Origin: Streptomyces sp. CB02366 | Lineage (GTDB): Bacteria; Actinomycetota; Actinomycetes; Streptomycetales; Streptomycetaceae | Reading direction: 5' to 3' | NCBI RefSeq assembly: GCF_001905905.1 | Contig: NZ_LIVT01000001.1 | Coordinates: 372,001 to 436,000, forward strand | Length of the DNA stretch: 64,000 nucleotides | In this document: piece by piece, positions 40,638 through 51,151 of the stretch | Numbering within the stretch: position 1 is the first letter of the stretch | Layout of the letters: every line of letters starts with the position of its first letter | Made by a program: the position numbers and the translations under genes | The notes under the pieces: generated by a model | The model's input: the letters and a program-made list of their open reading frames with translations, nothing else | Database searches by the model: none | What the model was told of the DNA's origin: nothing

Positions 40638-42275
40638 TCACTTGACGGTGATCTCTTCGTAGACCGGGACGCTGAACGGGTTCAGCGCGACGTTGTCCAC
40701 CCGCTCCGAGTAGCCGGCGCTGCCGTTCTGGTACCAGAGCGGGATGACCGGCATCTGCTCGACGAGGACCTTCTCCGCCTCCTGGAAGATGGTGACGGCC
40801 TTCGCCTTGTCGCTCTCGGCGTTCGCCTTGTCGATCAGGTCGTCGAACTTCTTGTCGCTCCACTTCCCGTCGTTGGACGGGGCGTTGGTGTAGTAGAGCG
40901 GCTGGAGGAAGTTCTGGATGAGCGGGTAGTCCATCTGCCAGCCCGCGCGCCAGGCGCTGGAGAGCTTCTGGGTGGAGACCTGGGCGCGGAAGTCGGCGAA
41001 GGTGCCGACCGGGCCGCCGACGCACGCCTTGTTGTTGCCCATCACGTTGTTGATGCTGTTGCAGACGGCGTCGACCCACTCCTTGTGGGAGCCGGTGTCC
41101 GCGTTGTACGAGATCTTCAGCTGGCCGCCGGGGATGCCGCCGCCCTCCTCGATCAGCTTCTTGGCCGCCGCCTTGTCGTACGTGCACTCCTTGCCGCACA
41201 GCCCCTTCTTGAAGCCGCCGTCCTTACCGAGGACCGGGGAGGTCCAGTCGGAGGCGGGGGTGCGGGTCTTCTGGAAGATCTGGTCGGTGATCTGCGCCCG
41301 GTTGATCGCCATCGACAGGCCCTGGCGGACCTTGCGCGCGTCGTCGGTGTCCCATTCCTTGTCGTAGAAGGGGAAGGCCAGGGTCTGGATGATGCCGGCG
41401 GGGGTGTTGATGTACCGGTCGCCGAGGTCGGCCTCGACGTTGCGGAGCTGGGAGGCGGGCACGTCGTCGACGAGGTCGAGGTTGCCGGAGGTCAGGTCGG
41501 TGTAGGCGGTGTTGTTGTCGGTGAAGACCTTGAGGTCGACGCCGCCGTTCTTCGCCTTGTCGTCGCCCGGGTAGCCGTCCCACTTGCGGAGCTTCATCGA
41601 GGAGCCCTTGGCGTACGAGTCGATGGTGTACGGGCCGTTCCCGACGGGCTTGGAGAGCCAGGCGTCGTGGTCGTCGTAGAACGCCTTGGGCAGCGGGACG
41701 AAGGCGGTGTAGCCGAGGGTGTCGGGCCACAGGGAGAACTTCTGGGTGAGCTTGGCGGTGAAGGTCAGGTCGTCGACGACCTTCAGCCCGGACAGGGTCT
41801 CGGCGGAGGCGGAGCCGGACTCCGGGTGGACCTTGTCGTAGCCCTCGATGTACTGGAAGAAGTAGGCGTTCTTCTGGTTGTTCTTCAGCGCCGCGCCGTA
41901 GTTCCAGGCGTCCACGAAGGACTTGGCGGTGACCTTCTCCCCGTTGGAGAACGTCCAGCCGTCCTTGAGCTTGATCGTGAAGTTCTGGGAGTCCTTCGTG
42001 TCGATGGACTCGGCGACCATGTTCTTGGCCTCGCCGGTCTTCGGGTCGTAGCGGATCAGGCCGCGGAAGACCATGTCGAGGACCTTGCCGCCCTGGACCT
42101 CGTTGGTGTTGGCCGGCTCCAGCGGGTTCTGCGGGTCACCCCAGGAGGAGCTGACGATGCCGTCGGCGCCACCGCCGCCGCCCCCGCCCCCGTCACCCCC
42201 GCCGCCGCAGGCCGTCGCCGCCAGGGCGACGCCCACCGCACATGCGGCCCACCTGACCTGTGTGGCTCCGCGCAT
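40638..42275 (-). CDS. Oligopeptide-binding lipoprotein, family 5 (operon 2)
   Basis: A 545-residue extracellular solute-binding protein with a lipoprotein signal peptide (lipobox LAATAC, Cys23), then a Gly-rich linker and the family 5 fold: SSWGDPQNPLEPANTNEVQG, MAINRAQITDQIFQKTR and QMPVIPLWYQNGSAG. It captures peptides for the permease encoded next. Two extra Cys residues (CGKECTYD, about 330; CNSINN and NNKACVGG further on) suggest disulfides. It is preceded by AGGAGG and by a promoter-sized gap following the operon 1 terminator, so operon 2 has its own promoter. Confidence 0.92.
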   Translation of the reverse strand: MRGATQVRWAACAVGVALAATACGGGGDGGGGGGGGADGIVSSSWGDPQNPLEPANTNEVQGGKVLDMVFRGLIRYDPKTGEAKNMVAESIDTKDSQNFTIKLKDGWTFSNGEKVTAKSFVDAWNYGAALKNNQKNAYFFQYIEGYDKVHPESGSASAETLSGLKVVDDLTFTAKLTQKFSLWPDTLGYTAFVPLPKAFYDDHDAWLSKPVGNGPYTIDSYAKGSSMKLRKWDGYPGDDKAKNGGVDLKVFTDNNTAYTDLTSGNLDLVDDVPASQLRNVEADLGDRYINTPAGIIQTLAFPFYDKEWDTDDARKVRQGLSMAINRAQITDQIFQKTRTPASDWTSPVLGKDGGFKKGLCGKECTYDKAAAKKLIEEGGGIPGGQLKISYNADTGSHKEWVDAVCNSINNVMGNNKACVGGPVGTFADFRAQVSTQKLSSAWRAGWQMDYPLIQNFLQPLYYTNAPSNDGKWSDKKFDDLIDKANAESDKAKAVTIFQEAEKVLVEQMPVIPLWYQNGSAGYSERVDNVALNPFSVPVYEEITVK

Positions 42276-42379
42276 GAAGTGCCTCCTAGAGTCATCGAGT
42301 AGCTCAATGCCTCATATCACCCCATAACCCTATGTACCGCATGCGGGCTTACCCCGGACGGGCGGCGGGGAGGGGTGGC

Positions 42380-42424
42380 ACGACGAGGCCCGGCCCCCTG
42401 CGGCAGGGGGCCGGGCCTCGTCGT
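42380..42424. terminator. Perfect 21-bp stem between the two importer operons
   Basis: Bases 42380-42400 pair exactly with 42404-42424 around a 3-base loop. It lies 16 bases past the stop of the operon 1 ATPase gene, ending operon 1 ahead of the operon 2 promoter. Confidence 0.85.
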
Positions 42425-42440
42425 CGGGAAGGAGCGGCGG

Positions 42441-43583
42441 CTACGCCGCGTTCACGACGTCCTTCTCCTCGGCGAAGTGGCACGCCGACTCGTGCGCCGC
42501 CGGGGTCTTGCCCGCGACGAAGCGCTCGGGGACCGCCAGCAGGGGCTCCTCCGTCGCGCAGCGCTCCTCCGCCTTCCAGCACCGGGTGCGGAAGCGGCAG
42601 CCCGAGGGCGGGTTCGCCGGCGACGGGACGTCACCGGTCAGGATGATCCGCTCGCGTCCCTCGCGGGCCGTCGGGTCGGGGACCGGGACCGCCGACAGCA
42701 GCGCCTGGGTGTAGGGGTGCGTCGGGTGGTCGTAGATCTGGGTGTCCGTGCCGATCTCGGCCATCTTGCCGAGGTACATCACGCCGACCCGGTCGGAGAT
42801 GTGCCGCACGATGGAGAGGTCGTGCGCGATGAAGACGTAGGACAGGTTGAACTCGTCCTGGAGCTTCTCCATCAGGTTGATGACCTGCGCCTGCACCGAC
42901 ACGTCGAGCGCGGAGACCGGCTCGTCGCAGATGATGATCTCCGGGTTGAGCGCGAGGCCGCGGGCGATGCCGATGCGCTGGCGCTGACCGCCGGAGAACT
43001 GGTGCGGGTACCGGTTGATGTACTCCGGGTTCAGGCCCACGACGTCCAGGAGCTCCTGGACGCGGCGGCGCCGGTCGCCCTTCGGGGCCACCTCGGGGTG
43101 GATCTCGAAGGTCTCCCCGATGATGTCGCCGACCGTCATGCGCGGGTTCAGCGAGGTGTACGGGTCCTGGAACACCATCTGGATGTTGCGGCGCACGGCC
43201 TTCAGCGCGCGGCCGGACAGCTTGGTGATGTCCTGGCCCTTGTAGAAGACCTCGCCGGCGGTGGCCCGCTCCAGCGTCATCAGGAGCTTGGCGACCGTGG
43301 ACTTGCCGCAGCCGGACTCGCCCACGATGCCGAGGGTCTCGCCGGCGTACAGGTCGAAGGAGATCCCGTCGACGGCCTTGACCGCGCCGATCTGCTTCTT
43401 GAAGAGGATGCCCTGGGTCAGCGGGAAGTGCTTGACCAGGTTGCGCACCTGGAGGATCGGCTCGCCCTGACCGACGGGCGCGTCGATGGCGGCCACGGCC
43501 TCCGCCTCGGTCGCGGCGTCCACGGTCTCCACGGCGGAGACGTTGGGGGTGGCGTCCAGGGGCTCCTTCTCGAGCTCAGCCAT
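42441..43583 (-). CDS. bldKE: Oligopeptide ABC importer ATPase, DppF type (operon 1, BldK position)
   Basis: A 380-residue ATP-binding subunit with Walker [50 protein letters not shown], Walker [13 protein letters not shown] and the Cys-bearing C-terminal [17 protein letters not shown]. It lacks the long C-terminal extension of the operon 2 copy. The ATG overlaps the DppD-type stop by 8 bases. Operon 1 lies next to typA, where the S. coelicolor bldK operon, required for aerial mycelium, is located; the letter assignment is by gene type and is tentative. Confidence 0.85.
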   Translation of the reverse strand: MAELEKEPLDATPNVSAVETVDAATEAEAVAAIDAPVGQGEPILQVRNLVKHFPLTQGILFKKQIGAVKAVDGISFDLYAGETLGIVGESGCGKSTVAKLLMTLERATAGEVFYKGQDITKLSGRALKAVRRNIQMVFQDPYTSLNPRMTVGDIIGETFEIHPEVAPKGDRRRRVQELLDVVGLNPEYINRYPHQFSGGQRQRIGIARGLALNPEIIICDEPVSALDVSVQAQVINLMEKLQDEFNLSYVFIAHDLSIVRHISDRVGVMYLGKMAEIGTDTQIYDHPTHPYTQALLSAVPVPDPTAREGRERIILTGDVPSPANPPSGCRFRTRCWKAEERCATEEPLLAVPERFVAGKTPAAHESACHFAEEKDVVNAA

Positions 43584-44634
43584 GGATCGTCTCCTTCCAG
43601 AAGTGGCACGCGCTGCCGCGGCCGACCAGCTCGAGGCCGTCCTGCTCGGTCACCGGGACGAGCGGCGGAACCTCGGTACGGCAGATGTCCTGTGCCTTGG
43701 GGCAGCGCGGGCTGAAGGCACAGCCCGCGGGGATGCGCGTGAGGTTGGGCGGCAACCCCTTGATCGCGTACAGCTCCTGGCCCTTCTGGTCCAGGCGCGG
43801 GATGGAGTCCAGCAGGCCCTTGGTGTACGGGTGGGCCGGGCGGCTGTACAGCTCGCCGACCGGCGCCGTCTCCACGATCCGCCCCGCGTACATCACGGCG
43901 ATCTTGTCCGCGACGTCGGCGACGACGCCGAGGTCGTGGGTGATCAGGATCAGGCCCATGTTGTACTCGCGCTGCAGCTCGGCCAGCAGGTCCATGACCT
44001 GGGCCTGGACCGTCACGTCGAGCGCGGTGGTCGGCTCGTCCGCGATGATCAGGTCCGGCTCCAGGGCCAGCGCCATGGCGATCATGATGCGCTGGCGCAT
44101 ACCGCCGGAGAACTGGTGCGGGTAGTCCGAGACACGGGCCGCGGCGGCCGGGATCTTGACCTGGTCCATCAGCTCGATGGACTTGGCCTTGGCCTCCTTC
44201 TTGGACAGGCCCTGGTGGACCCGGAACATCTCGCCGAGCTGGTAGCCGACGGTGAGGACCGGGTTCAGCGAGGACAGCGCGTCCTGGAAGATCATCGCGA
44301 TCTTGCGGCCGCGGATCTTCCGGCGCTCCTCGTGGGACATCTTCAGCATGTCCTGGCCGCGGAAGAGGATCTCGCCCTGCGTGATCTTCCCGGGCGGCAT
44401 GTCGAGGATGCCCATGATGGTCTGCGCGGTCACGGACTTGCCGGAGCCGGACTCGCCGAGCACCGCGAGCGTCTCGCCGGCGCTGACGGTGTAGTTCACA
44501 CCGTTGACCGCCTTGGCGACGCCGTCGCGGGTGTGGAACTCCACGTGCAGGTCGCGGACGTCGAGCAGTGGACCGTCGCCACTCACGGACTCCCGCGGTG
44601 CGGGGACGTGAGCCGTCTTGTCGATGGTGGTCAC
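43576..44634 (-). CDS. bldKD: Oligopeptide ABC importer ATPase, DppD type (operon 1, BldK position)
   Basis: A 352-residue ATP-binding subunit. The GTG at 44634 has GGGAGG 5 bases upstream and is preferred to the longer reading. Motifs: [19 protein letters not shown], Walker [43 protein letters not shown], and the C-terminal Cys set [17 protein letters not shown], a possible 4Fe-4S site. The core is nearly identical in motif content to the operon 2 copy, but it has about 25 extra N-terminal residues. It follows the permease gene by 11 bases. Confidence 0.85.
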   Translation of the reverse strand: MTTIDKTAHVPAPRESVSGDGPLLDVRDLHVEFHTRDGVAKAVNGVNYTVSAGETLAVLGESGSGKSVTAQTIMGILDMPPGKITQGEILFRGQDMLKMSHEERRKIRGRKIAMIFQDALSSLNPVLTVGYQLGEMFRVHQGLSKKEAKAKSIELMDQVKIPAAAARVSDYPHQFSGGMRQRIMIAMALALEPDLIIADEPTTALDVTVQAQVMDLLAELQREYNMGLILITHDLGVVADVADKIAVMYAGRIVETAPVGELYSRPAHPYTKGLLDSIPRLDQKGQELYAIKGLPPNLTRIPAGCAFSPRCPKAQDICRTEVPPLVPVTEQDGLELVGRGSACHFWKETIHG

Positions 44635-44645
44635 GAACGCCTCCC

Positions 44646-45599
44646 TCAGCGCATCTTGGGGTCGAGGGCGTTGCGGACCGCATCGCCGAACATCAGGAAG
44701 GACAGCACCGTGATCGAGACCATCACCGAGGGGATGACCAGGACGAACGGCGCGTTGCGGAGCTGGTCCTTCGCAGCGGACACGTCGATGCCCCACGAGA
44801 CCGTCGGCTCGGCCAGGCCGATGCCGAGGAAGGACAGGGTGGCCTCGGCGGCGATGTAACCGCCGAGCGCGATGGTGGCGACCACGATCACCGGAGCGAT
44901 GGCGTTCGGCAGGATGTGCCGCGTCAGGATCCGGGTGGTGGAGGCGCCGAGCGCCTTAGCGGCGACCACGTAGTCGGCCTGCTTGATCGTGATGACCGAG
45001 CCGCGGGCGACACGGGCGATCTGCGTCCAGCCGAGGAAGGCCATCGACAGGATGACGACCCAGACGGAGCGCTCCTCGAAGCTGGTCAGGATGACCATGG
45101 CGCCGACGATGAAGGGGACGCCGAAGAAGACGTCGGTGATCCGGGACAGGATCGTGTCGATCCAGCCGCCGAAGTAGCCCGCGATCATGCCGATCACCAG
45201 TCCGGTGACGGTGACCGCGATGGTGACGATCACGCCGACCATGATCGAGGCGCGGGCGCCGTAGATCAGACGCGCGTAGATCGAGCGGCCCTGGACGTCG
45301 TACCCGAGCCAGTCGGGGGCGAAGAAGTGTCCCCAGTTCGGGTGCTGGAGGTAGTGCTCGGCAAGGTTGGCGTCCCGCGGCGAGGCACTGGTGAACAGGC
45401 TCGGGAAGATCGCCATGACGGCGAGCAGCAGGATCAGCACCATCGAGATGAGGAAGAGCGGGTTGCGGCGCAGGTCGTGCCAGGCGTCCGACCAGAGGCT
45501 GCGCGGCTTGCCGGGCGCGGGGCCCGTGTCCGTGGCGGGCGCCGCGTCGACGGCCGTGGCCGGGGCGTCGGTGCTCTTGAGTGCGGTGGTGTCAGGCAT
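44646..45599 (-). CDS. bldKC: Oligopeptide ABC importer permease, DppC type (operon 1, BldK position)
   Basis: A 317-residue permease with a cytoplasmic N-terminus ending KPRSLWSDAWHDLRRNPLFL, then helix 1 (LISMVLILLLAVMAIFPSL). After that come a long extracytoplasmic loop with an aromatic-rich segment (HYLQHPNWGHFFAPDWLGYD) and the ATPase-contact loop AAKALGASTTRILTRHILPN. The ATG overlaps the DppB-type stop by 8 bases, exactly as in operon 2. Confidence 0.87.
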   Translation of the reverse strand: MPDTTALKSTDAPATAVDAAPATDTGPAPGKPRSLWSDAWHDLRRNPLFLISMVLILLLAVMAIFPSLFTSASPRDANLAEHYLQHPNWGHFFAPDWLGYDVQGRSIYARLIYGARASIMVGVIVTIAVTVTGLVIGMIAGYFGGWIDTILSRITDVFFGVPFIVGAMVILTSFEERSVWVVILSMAFLGWTQIARVARGSVITIKQADYVVAAKALGASTTRILTRHILPNAIAPVIVVATIALGGYIAAEATLSFLGIGLAEPTVSWGIDVSAAKDQLRNAPFVLVIPSVMVSITVLSFLMFGDAVRNALDPKMR

Positions 45600-46521
45600 A
45601 CCGGATCCTCGGGTCCAGGACCGCGTAGAGCAGGTCGACGAGCAGGCTGCAGACGAGGTAGACGATGACGAGCAGCGTCACGACGCCGACGACGGTGGCG
45701 CCTTCGCGCTTGGCGAGCGCCTCGAAGACGAGCTGTCCGACGCCCTTGATGTTGAAGATGCCCTCGGTCACGATCGCGCCGCCCATGAGGGCGCCGATGT
45801 CGGTGCCGAGGAAGGTGACGACCGGGATGAGCGAGTTGCGCATCAGGTGCACGCCGATGACGCGCCGGCGCGGCAGGCCCTTGGCGACGGCCGTGCGCAT
45901 GTAGTCGGCGCGCAGGTTCTCGGCGACCGAGGTACGGGTGAGGCGGGCGACGTAGGCGAGCGACAGCGACGCCAGCACGATGGCCGGCATGATCAACTCG
46001 CTGTTGGTCGGGTCGAGGCTCACGTTCGGCTTGGCGATGCCGAGCTGGAACGCGAAGAAGTACTGAACGAGGAAGCCCAGCACGAAGGACGGCATGGAGA
46101 TCAGCACCAGCGTCAGGCCGAGCAGACCGCGGTCCCGGATGGAGTCGGCCTTGAGGCCGGCGACGATGCCGAGCGAGATACCGGCGACGACCGTGAAGAC
46201 GAAGGCGAAGATCGCCAGTCTGATGGTGATCGGGTAGGCGTCGGCGATGACTTCGGCGACCGGACGCTGCGTTCCGATCTGGGTGCCGAAGTCGCCCTGG
46301 AACAGGTTGCCGAGGTAGTTCAGGTACTGCTGCCAGATCGGCTGGTCCAGTCCGAGACTCGCCTTGATCTGCGCGATCTGCGTCGCGTCTACGTGCTGTT
46401 CACCGGCAAGTGCTCTGACGGGGTCGCCGGGCAGTGCGTACATCATCAGGAAGACCAGCAGGGTCGACCCGATGAAGACCGGGATCATCTGGAGCAGTCG
46501 TCGTGCGACATAGCGCCCCAT
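45592..46521 (-). CDS. bldKA: Oligopeptide ABC importer permease, DppB type (operon 1, BldK position)
   Basis: A 309-residue permease starting MGRYVARRLLQMIPVFIGST at the ATG 46521, which has GGAGG 5 bases upstream; an upstream ATG-free extension to 46611 is not credible because it runs into the stem-loop. Six helices; conserved loop AVAKGLPRRRVIGVHLMRN and FLGTDIGALMGGAIVTEGI. It follows the binding-protein gene, separated by a compound hairpin. The order binding protein, B, C, D, F differs from the S. coelicolor bldK order as I recall it (permease first). Confidence 0.87.
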   Translation of the reverse strand: MGRYVARRLLQMIPVFIGSTLLVFLMMYALPGDPVRALAGEQHVDATQIAQIKASLGLDQPIWQQYLNYLGNLFQGDFGTQIGTQRPVAEVIADAYPITIRLAIFAFVFTVVAGISLGIVAGLKADSIRDRGLLGLTLVLISMPSFVLGFLVQYFFAFQLGIAKPNVSLDPTNSELIMPAIVLASLSLAYVARLTRTSVAENLRADYMRTAVAKGLPRRRVIGVHLMRNSLIPVVTFLGTDIGALMGGAIVTEGIFNIKGVGQLVFEALAKREGATVVGVVTLLVIVYLVCSLLVDLLYAVLDPRIRYA

Positions 46522-46547
46522 GGGTGCCTCCGTGTGGGGATAACTGC

Positions 46548-46587
46548 GGCGCGGGGGCCGCCTCTTCGCAGAGGCGACCCCCGCGCC
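46548..46587 (-). terminator. Compound stem-loop between binding protein and permease genes (operon 1)
   Basis: An outer 10-bp stem (46548-46557 with 46578-46587) encloses a second 6-bp stem (46559-46564 with 46571-46576). It lies 62 bases past the binding-protein stop and is placed like the one in operon 2, so a shared attenuation role is likely. Confidence 0.7.
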
Positions 46588-46649
46588 TCCGGCCGTGCTG
46601 AGGGGCAGCACGGGCGGATGACGGCCAGTTGGGGAATGACCCGCAGGCG

Positions 46650-48266
46650 TTACTTGGTGGTGACGCCGGTCAGTTCGAGGTCACCGTGGAAGTCGACCTT
46701 GACGTTGTCGACGTTCTTTCCGTGGCCGCCGTTGATGGCGTAGTACCAGAGCGGGATGGCCGGCATCTTGTCGACCAGCTTCTTCTCGACCTCCTGGTAG
46801 GCGGCGACGGACTCCTCCAGGGAGTCGGCCTTGTCGCCCTTCGCCATCAGGTCGTCGATCTCCTTGTCGTTGAAGCGACCGTTGTTCGACTCCGCCTTGG
46901 AGTGGTAGAGCTCCTTGAGGAAGTTCACGTTGACGGGGTAGTCGGCCACCCAGCCACCGCGGTAGAAGCCCTTGACCTCGTCGTTGTCACGCGCTTCGAG
47001 GTCGGTCGGGAAGTCCGGCTTGGCGTCGCCCACGCAGTCGACCCCGGTGGCGTTGCGGATGGACTCGCAGACAGCGGTCACCCACTCCTTGTGCCCACCG
47101 TCGGCGTTGTACTGGATGGTGAACTTGTTCTCCGGGACGCCGCCGCCGGCCTTGATGAGCTCCTTGGCCTTGGCGGGGTTGAACTTCAGGACGTCCGAGT
47201 CGAGCGTCTGGTTGCCCTTGACCTGCGGGGGCGTGAAGCTCGTCGCCGGGATGCGGGTGCCGTTCAGGACGGTCTTCGTGATGGTCTCACGGTCGATCGC
47301 CATGGACAGGCCCTGGAGGACCTTGGGGTCGATGTCCTTGAACGTCTTCGAGTAGAACGCCGGGGTCAGCGTCTGGATCGCGGCGTACGGCTGGTCGATC
47401 GCGCCGTCACCGAGGTCCGTCTTGTACTTCGGGAGGTCACGCGGGCCGACCTGGCGGATCATGTCCAGGTTGCCGGAGATGACGTCGGAGTACGCGGCCT
47501 CGACGGTCGAGTAGTTCTTGAACTGGATGCCCTTGTTGGCAGCCTTGTTCGGACCCTGGTACTCGGGCCAGGCCTTGACCTGGATGAGCTTCTTGTGGGT
47601 CCACTTCTCGAACGTGTACGGGCCGTTGCCGATCGGCTTCTGGCCGAACGCCTTCGGGTCGTCGTAGAAGACCTTGGGCAGCGGCGCGAAGGTCGCGTAG
47701 CCGAGCTTGTAGTTGAAGTACGGGACCTTGTCGGTCAGCTCGATCGTGAACGTGGTGTCGTCCACGGCCTTCAGGCCGGACATCTTGTCGCTCTTCGGGT
47801 CACCCTTCTCCGGGTGGACGTCCGCGTAGCCCTTGATGTCGGAGAACCAGAACGCGTTCTGCTGGGCGTTCTTCACGTTGGCGTACCAGTTCCACGCGTC
47901 GATGTACGACTGCGCGGTCACGGCCTCGCCGTTGTGGAACTTCCAGCCGGCCTTGAGCTTGACCGTCCAGGTCTTGGAGTCCTCGGTCTCGACGGACTCG
48001 GCGTTCGTGAGAACGATCTCGCCCTTGTCGTCGAAGTCCAGCAGCTGCGTGAACAGCGACTGGATGACGTAGGAGCCGTTGCTCTCGTTCGTGTCGGCCG
48101 GCATCAGAGGCTTCTGGGGCTCACCGACGTCGATCGAGACGTACCCGGCGGGCTGGCCCGACGTGTTCTTCTTGTCGCTACCACTGTCGCCGCCGCCACA
48201 GGCAGTCGCGGCCAGGGCGATGACGGCCGCTCCCGCGACCCACTTGGCGCTCTTGGCACCGCGCAT
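46650..48266 (-). CDS. bldKB: Oligopeptide-binding lipoprotein, family 5 (operon 1, BldKB position)
   Basis: A 538-residue lipoprotein (lipobox LAATAC, Cys23) with the family 5 binding fold: VSIDVGEPQKPLMPADTNES, GLSMAIDRETITKTVLNGTR and KMPAIPLWYYAINGG. It starts at ATG 48266 with GAGGAGG 7 bases upstream. Two Cys pairs are possible (VCESI, VDCVGD). By position after typA it corresponds to BldKB, the binding protein of the importer needed for aerial growth signalling in Streptomyces; ligand identity cannot be read from the sequence. It is the first gene of operon 1. Confidence 0.85.
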   Translation of the reverse strand: MRGAKSAKWVAGAAVIALAATACGGGDSGSDKKNTSGQPAGYVSIDVGEPQKPLMPADTNESNGSYVIQSLFTQLLDFDDKGEIVLTNAESVETEDSKTWTVKLKAGWKFHNGEAVTAQSYIDAWNWYANVKNAQQNAFWFSDIKGYADVHPEKGDPKSDKMSGLKAVDDTTFTIELTDKVPYFNYKLGYATFAPLPKVFYDDPKAFGQKPIGNGPYTFEKWTHKKLIQVKAWPEYQGPNKAANKGIQFKNYSTVEAAYSDVISGNLDMIRQVGPRDLPKYKTDLGDGAIDQPYAAIQTLTPAFYSKTFKDIDPKVLQGLSMAIDRETITKTVLNGTRIPATSFTPPQVKGNQTLDSDVLKFNPAKAKELIKAGGGVPENKFTIQYNADGGHKEWVTAVCESIRNATGVDCVGDAKPDFPTDLEARDNDEVKGFYRGGWVADYPVNVNFLKELYHSKAESNNGRFNDKEIDDLMAKGDKADSLEESVAAYQEVEKKLVDKMPAIPLWYYAINGGHGKNVDNVKVDFHGDLELTGVTTK

Positions 48267-48601
48267 GGGTTTCCTCCTCATGAGTCCACTTTTGACTACA
48301 AGAAGGGCACTGGAGAGATTCACCGACACCCCTGACGGTGATCGTTCAGTGCCCCGAGTGTGCTCGTGAGTCGGCACTCCCCACAGTGCGTGACCCATTG
48401 ACCCGAGCTCAATGGAGCCAACTATTGAGTACGACCGGGCTGTAAACCACACTTAAAGGGTCTCGGTTTGACAACATCAGACCCGCCCGTGTGCCCGAAA
48501 TCCGGACAAAGTGATCCCAGACAGACACGCCCGAAACGGACTGTTAACACATGTTCCGGAGAGCGACCCCCGATATCCGGACACCACGGTCAGGAAAAGC
48601 G

Positions 48602-48657
48602 ATTGACGAAGGCCCGGCCCACCACAGTGTCCGTGGCGGGCCGGGCCTTCTGTCAAT
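48602..48657. terminator. Long stem-loop with 13-bp core downstream of typA
   Basis: Core pairing is 48608-48620 with 48638-48650, extended outside by ATTGAC/GTCAAT (48602-48607 with 48652-48657, one bulge) and inside by a further 4 bp after one mismatch. Confidence 0.75.
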
Positions 48658-48772
48658 GCCCGGGCTGACGCGGCGTCCGCCGGGACGCCGGGGCGCGCGG
48701 GGGGCCTTCGCATACGGAGCGTACGGCTCCGAGACCGGGAAGCCGCCCGCAGGACCTCCCCGGGGCCCTGCC

Positions 48773-48812
48773 AGAACCGCCCGGACGCCCTCAGGGGCGT
48801 CCGGGCGGTTCT
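48773..48812 (-). terminator. Perfect 18-bp stem-loop after typA
   Basis: Bases 48773-48790 pair exactly with 48795-48812 around a 4-base loop (TCAG). It begins 99 bases past the typA stop and is the first of two terminators there. Confidence 0.8.
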
Positions 48813-48911
48813 CGACTGTGGGCGGGGCCGTACATCGGCGTCTCAGCTCGTACGGCACCCCCGGCTCCCCCGCGGCGCGGCAAACCGGGCCGCGGGGCCC
48901 TGGGGAGGGTG

Positions 48912-50786
<1,875 letters not shown>

Positions 50787-51151
50787 GGGTGGCTTGCGCT
50801 TCTCTCGGATCGTGGGATCAGGCGTCTCAGTCGGTCTTCGAGTCCTCGTACGCCCGCCGGGCGGCACGCCACGGCTCGTACCATCGTACGGGCCCCGGGG
50901 CCACTGGGCTTCCCGAGCCGATCCGCGAAGGCGGTCTTCCCGTGTGATTCAGGCGATATTCAGCCGGTGTCAAGGAACTGCCGGGCCGACGAGGCGGCCG
51001 GAACGCGGGCGGAGCTGTGGGGGGTGAGGTGCGGTGAAGCGACGAACGGCCCGGGTCAGGGCAGACACCACCCTGCCCGCCGGCGGAACCGGCGGGCAAG
51101 AGTTTTGAGGTGCATCTGAGCTTCGCGGCGTGCGGGTGTGGTATTTGACCG
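50787..51151. other. Intergenic region upstream of typA (365 bp)
   Basis: Holds the terminator of the LpqW-like gene near 51074-51098 and the typA promoter region. I could not identify clear -10 and -35 boxes. ORFs here are fragments of other frames with no ribosome site. Confidence 0.5.
51074..51098 (-). terminator. 10-bp stem-loop after the LpqW-like gene
   Basis: Bases 51074-51083 pair exactly with 51089-51098 with a 5-base loop, 54 bases past the stop of the lipoprotein gene. Confidence 0.65.

Larger units (their letters stand above)
48267..48911. other. Intergenic region between binding-protein gene and typA (645 bp)
   Basis: A long gap that holds the promoter region of operon 1 on the side near 48267, and two hairpins that end typA on the other. 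On the minus strand TTGTCA at 48469-48474 resembles a -35 box, but no good -10 follows. The 9-mer AGCTCAATG at 48406-48414 also occurs at 42301-42309 ahead of the operon 2 binding-protein gene. ORFs up to 185 codons exist here but lack ribosome sites and look like GC-rich noise. Confidence 0.6.

Noticed and set aside
45367..46743. 458-codon plus-strand ORF over importer permease genes
   Set aside because: Antisense to a DppB-type permease and carries no family motif.
46650..48266. Exact one-to-one assignment to S. coelicolor bldKA-E
   Set aside because: Gene order differs from the order I recall, and two similar operons are present; only position supports the assignment, so symbols are tentative.
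48477..48713. Small ORFs between operon 1 and typA
   Set aside because: They overlap terminator hairpins and lack ribosome sites.
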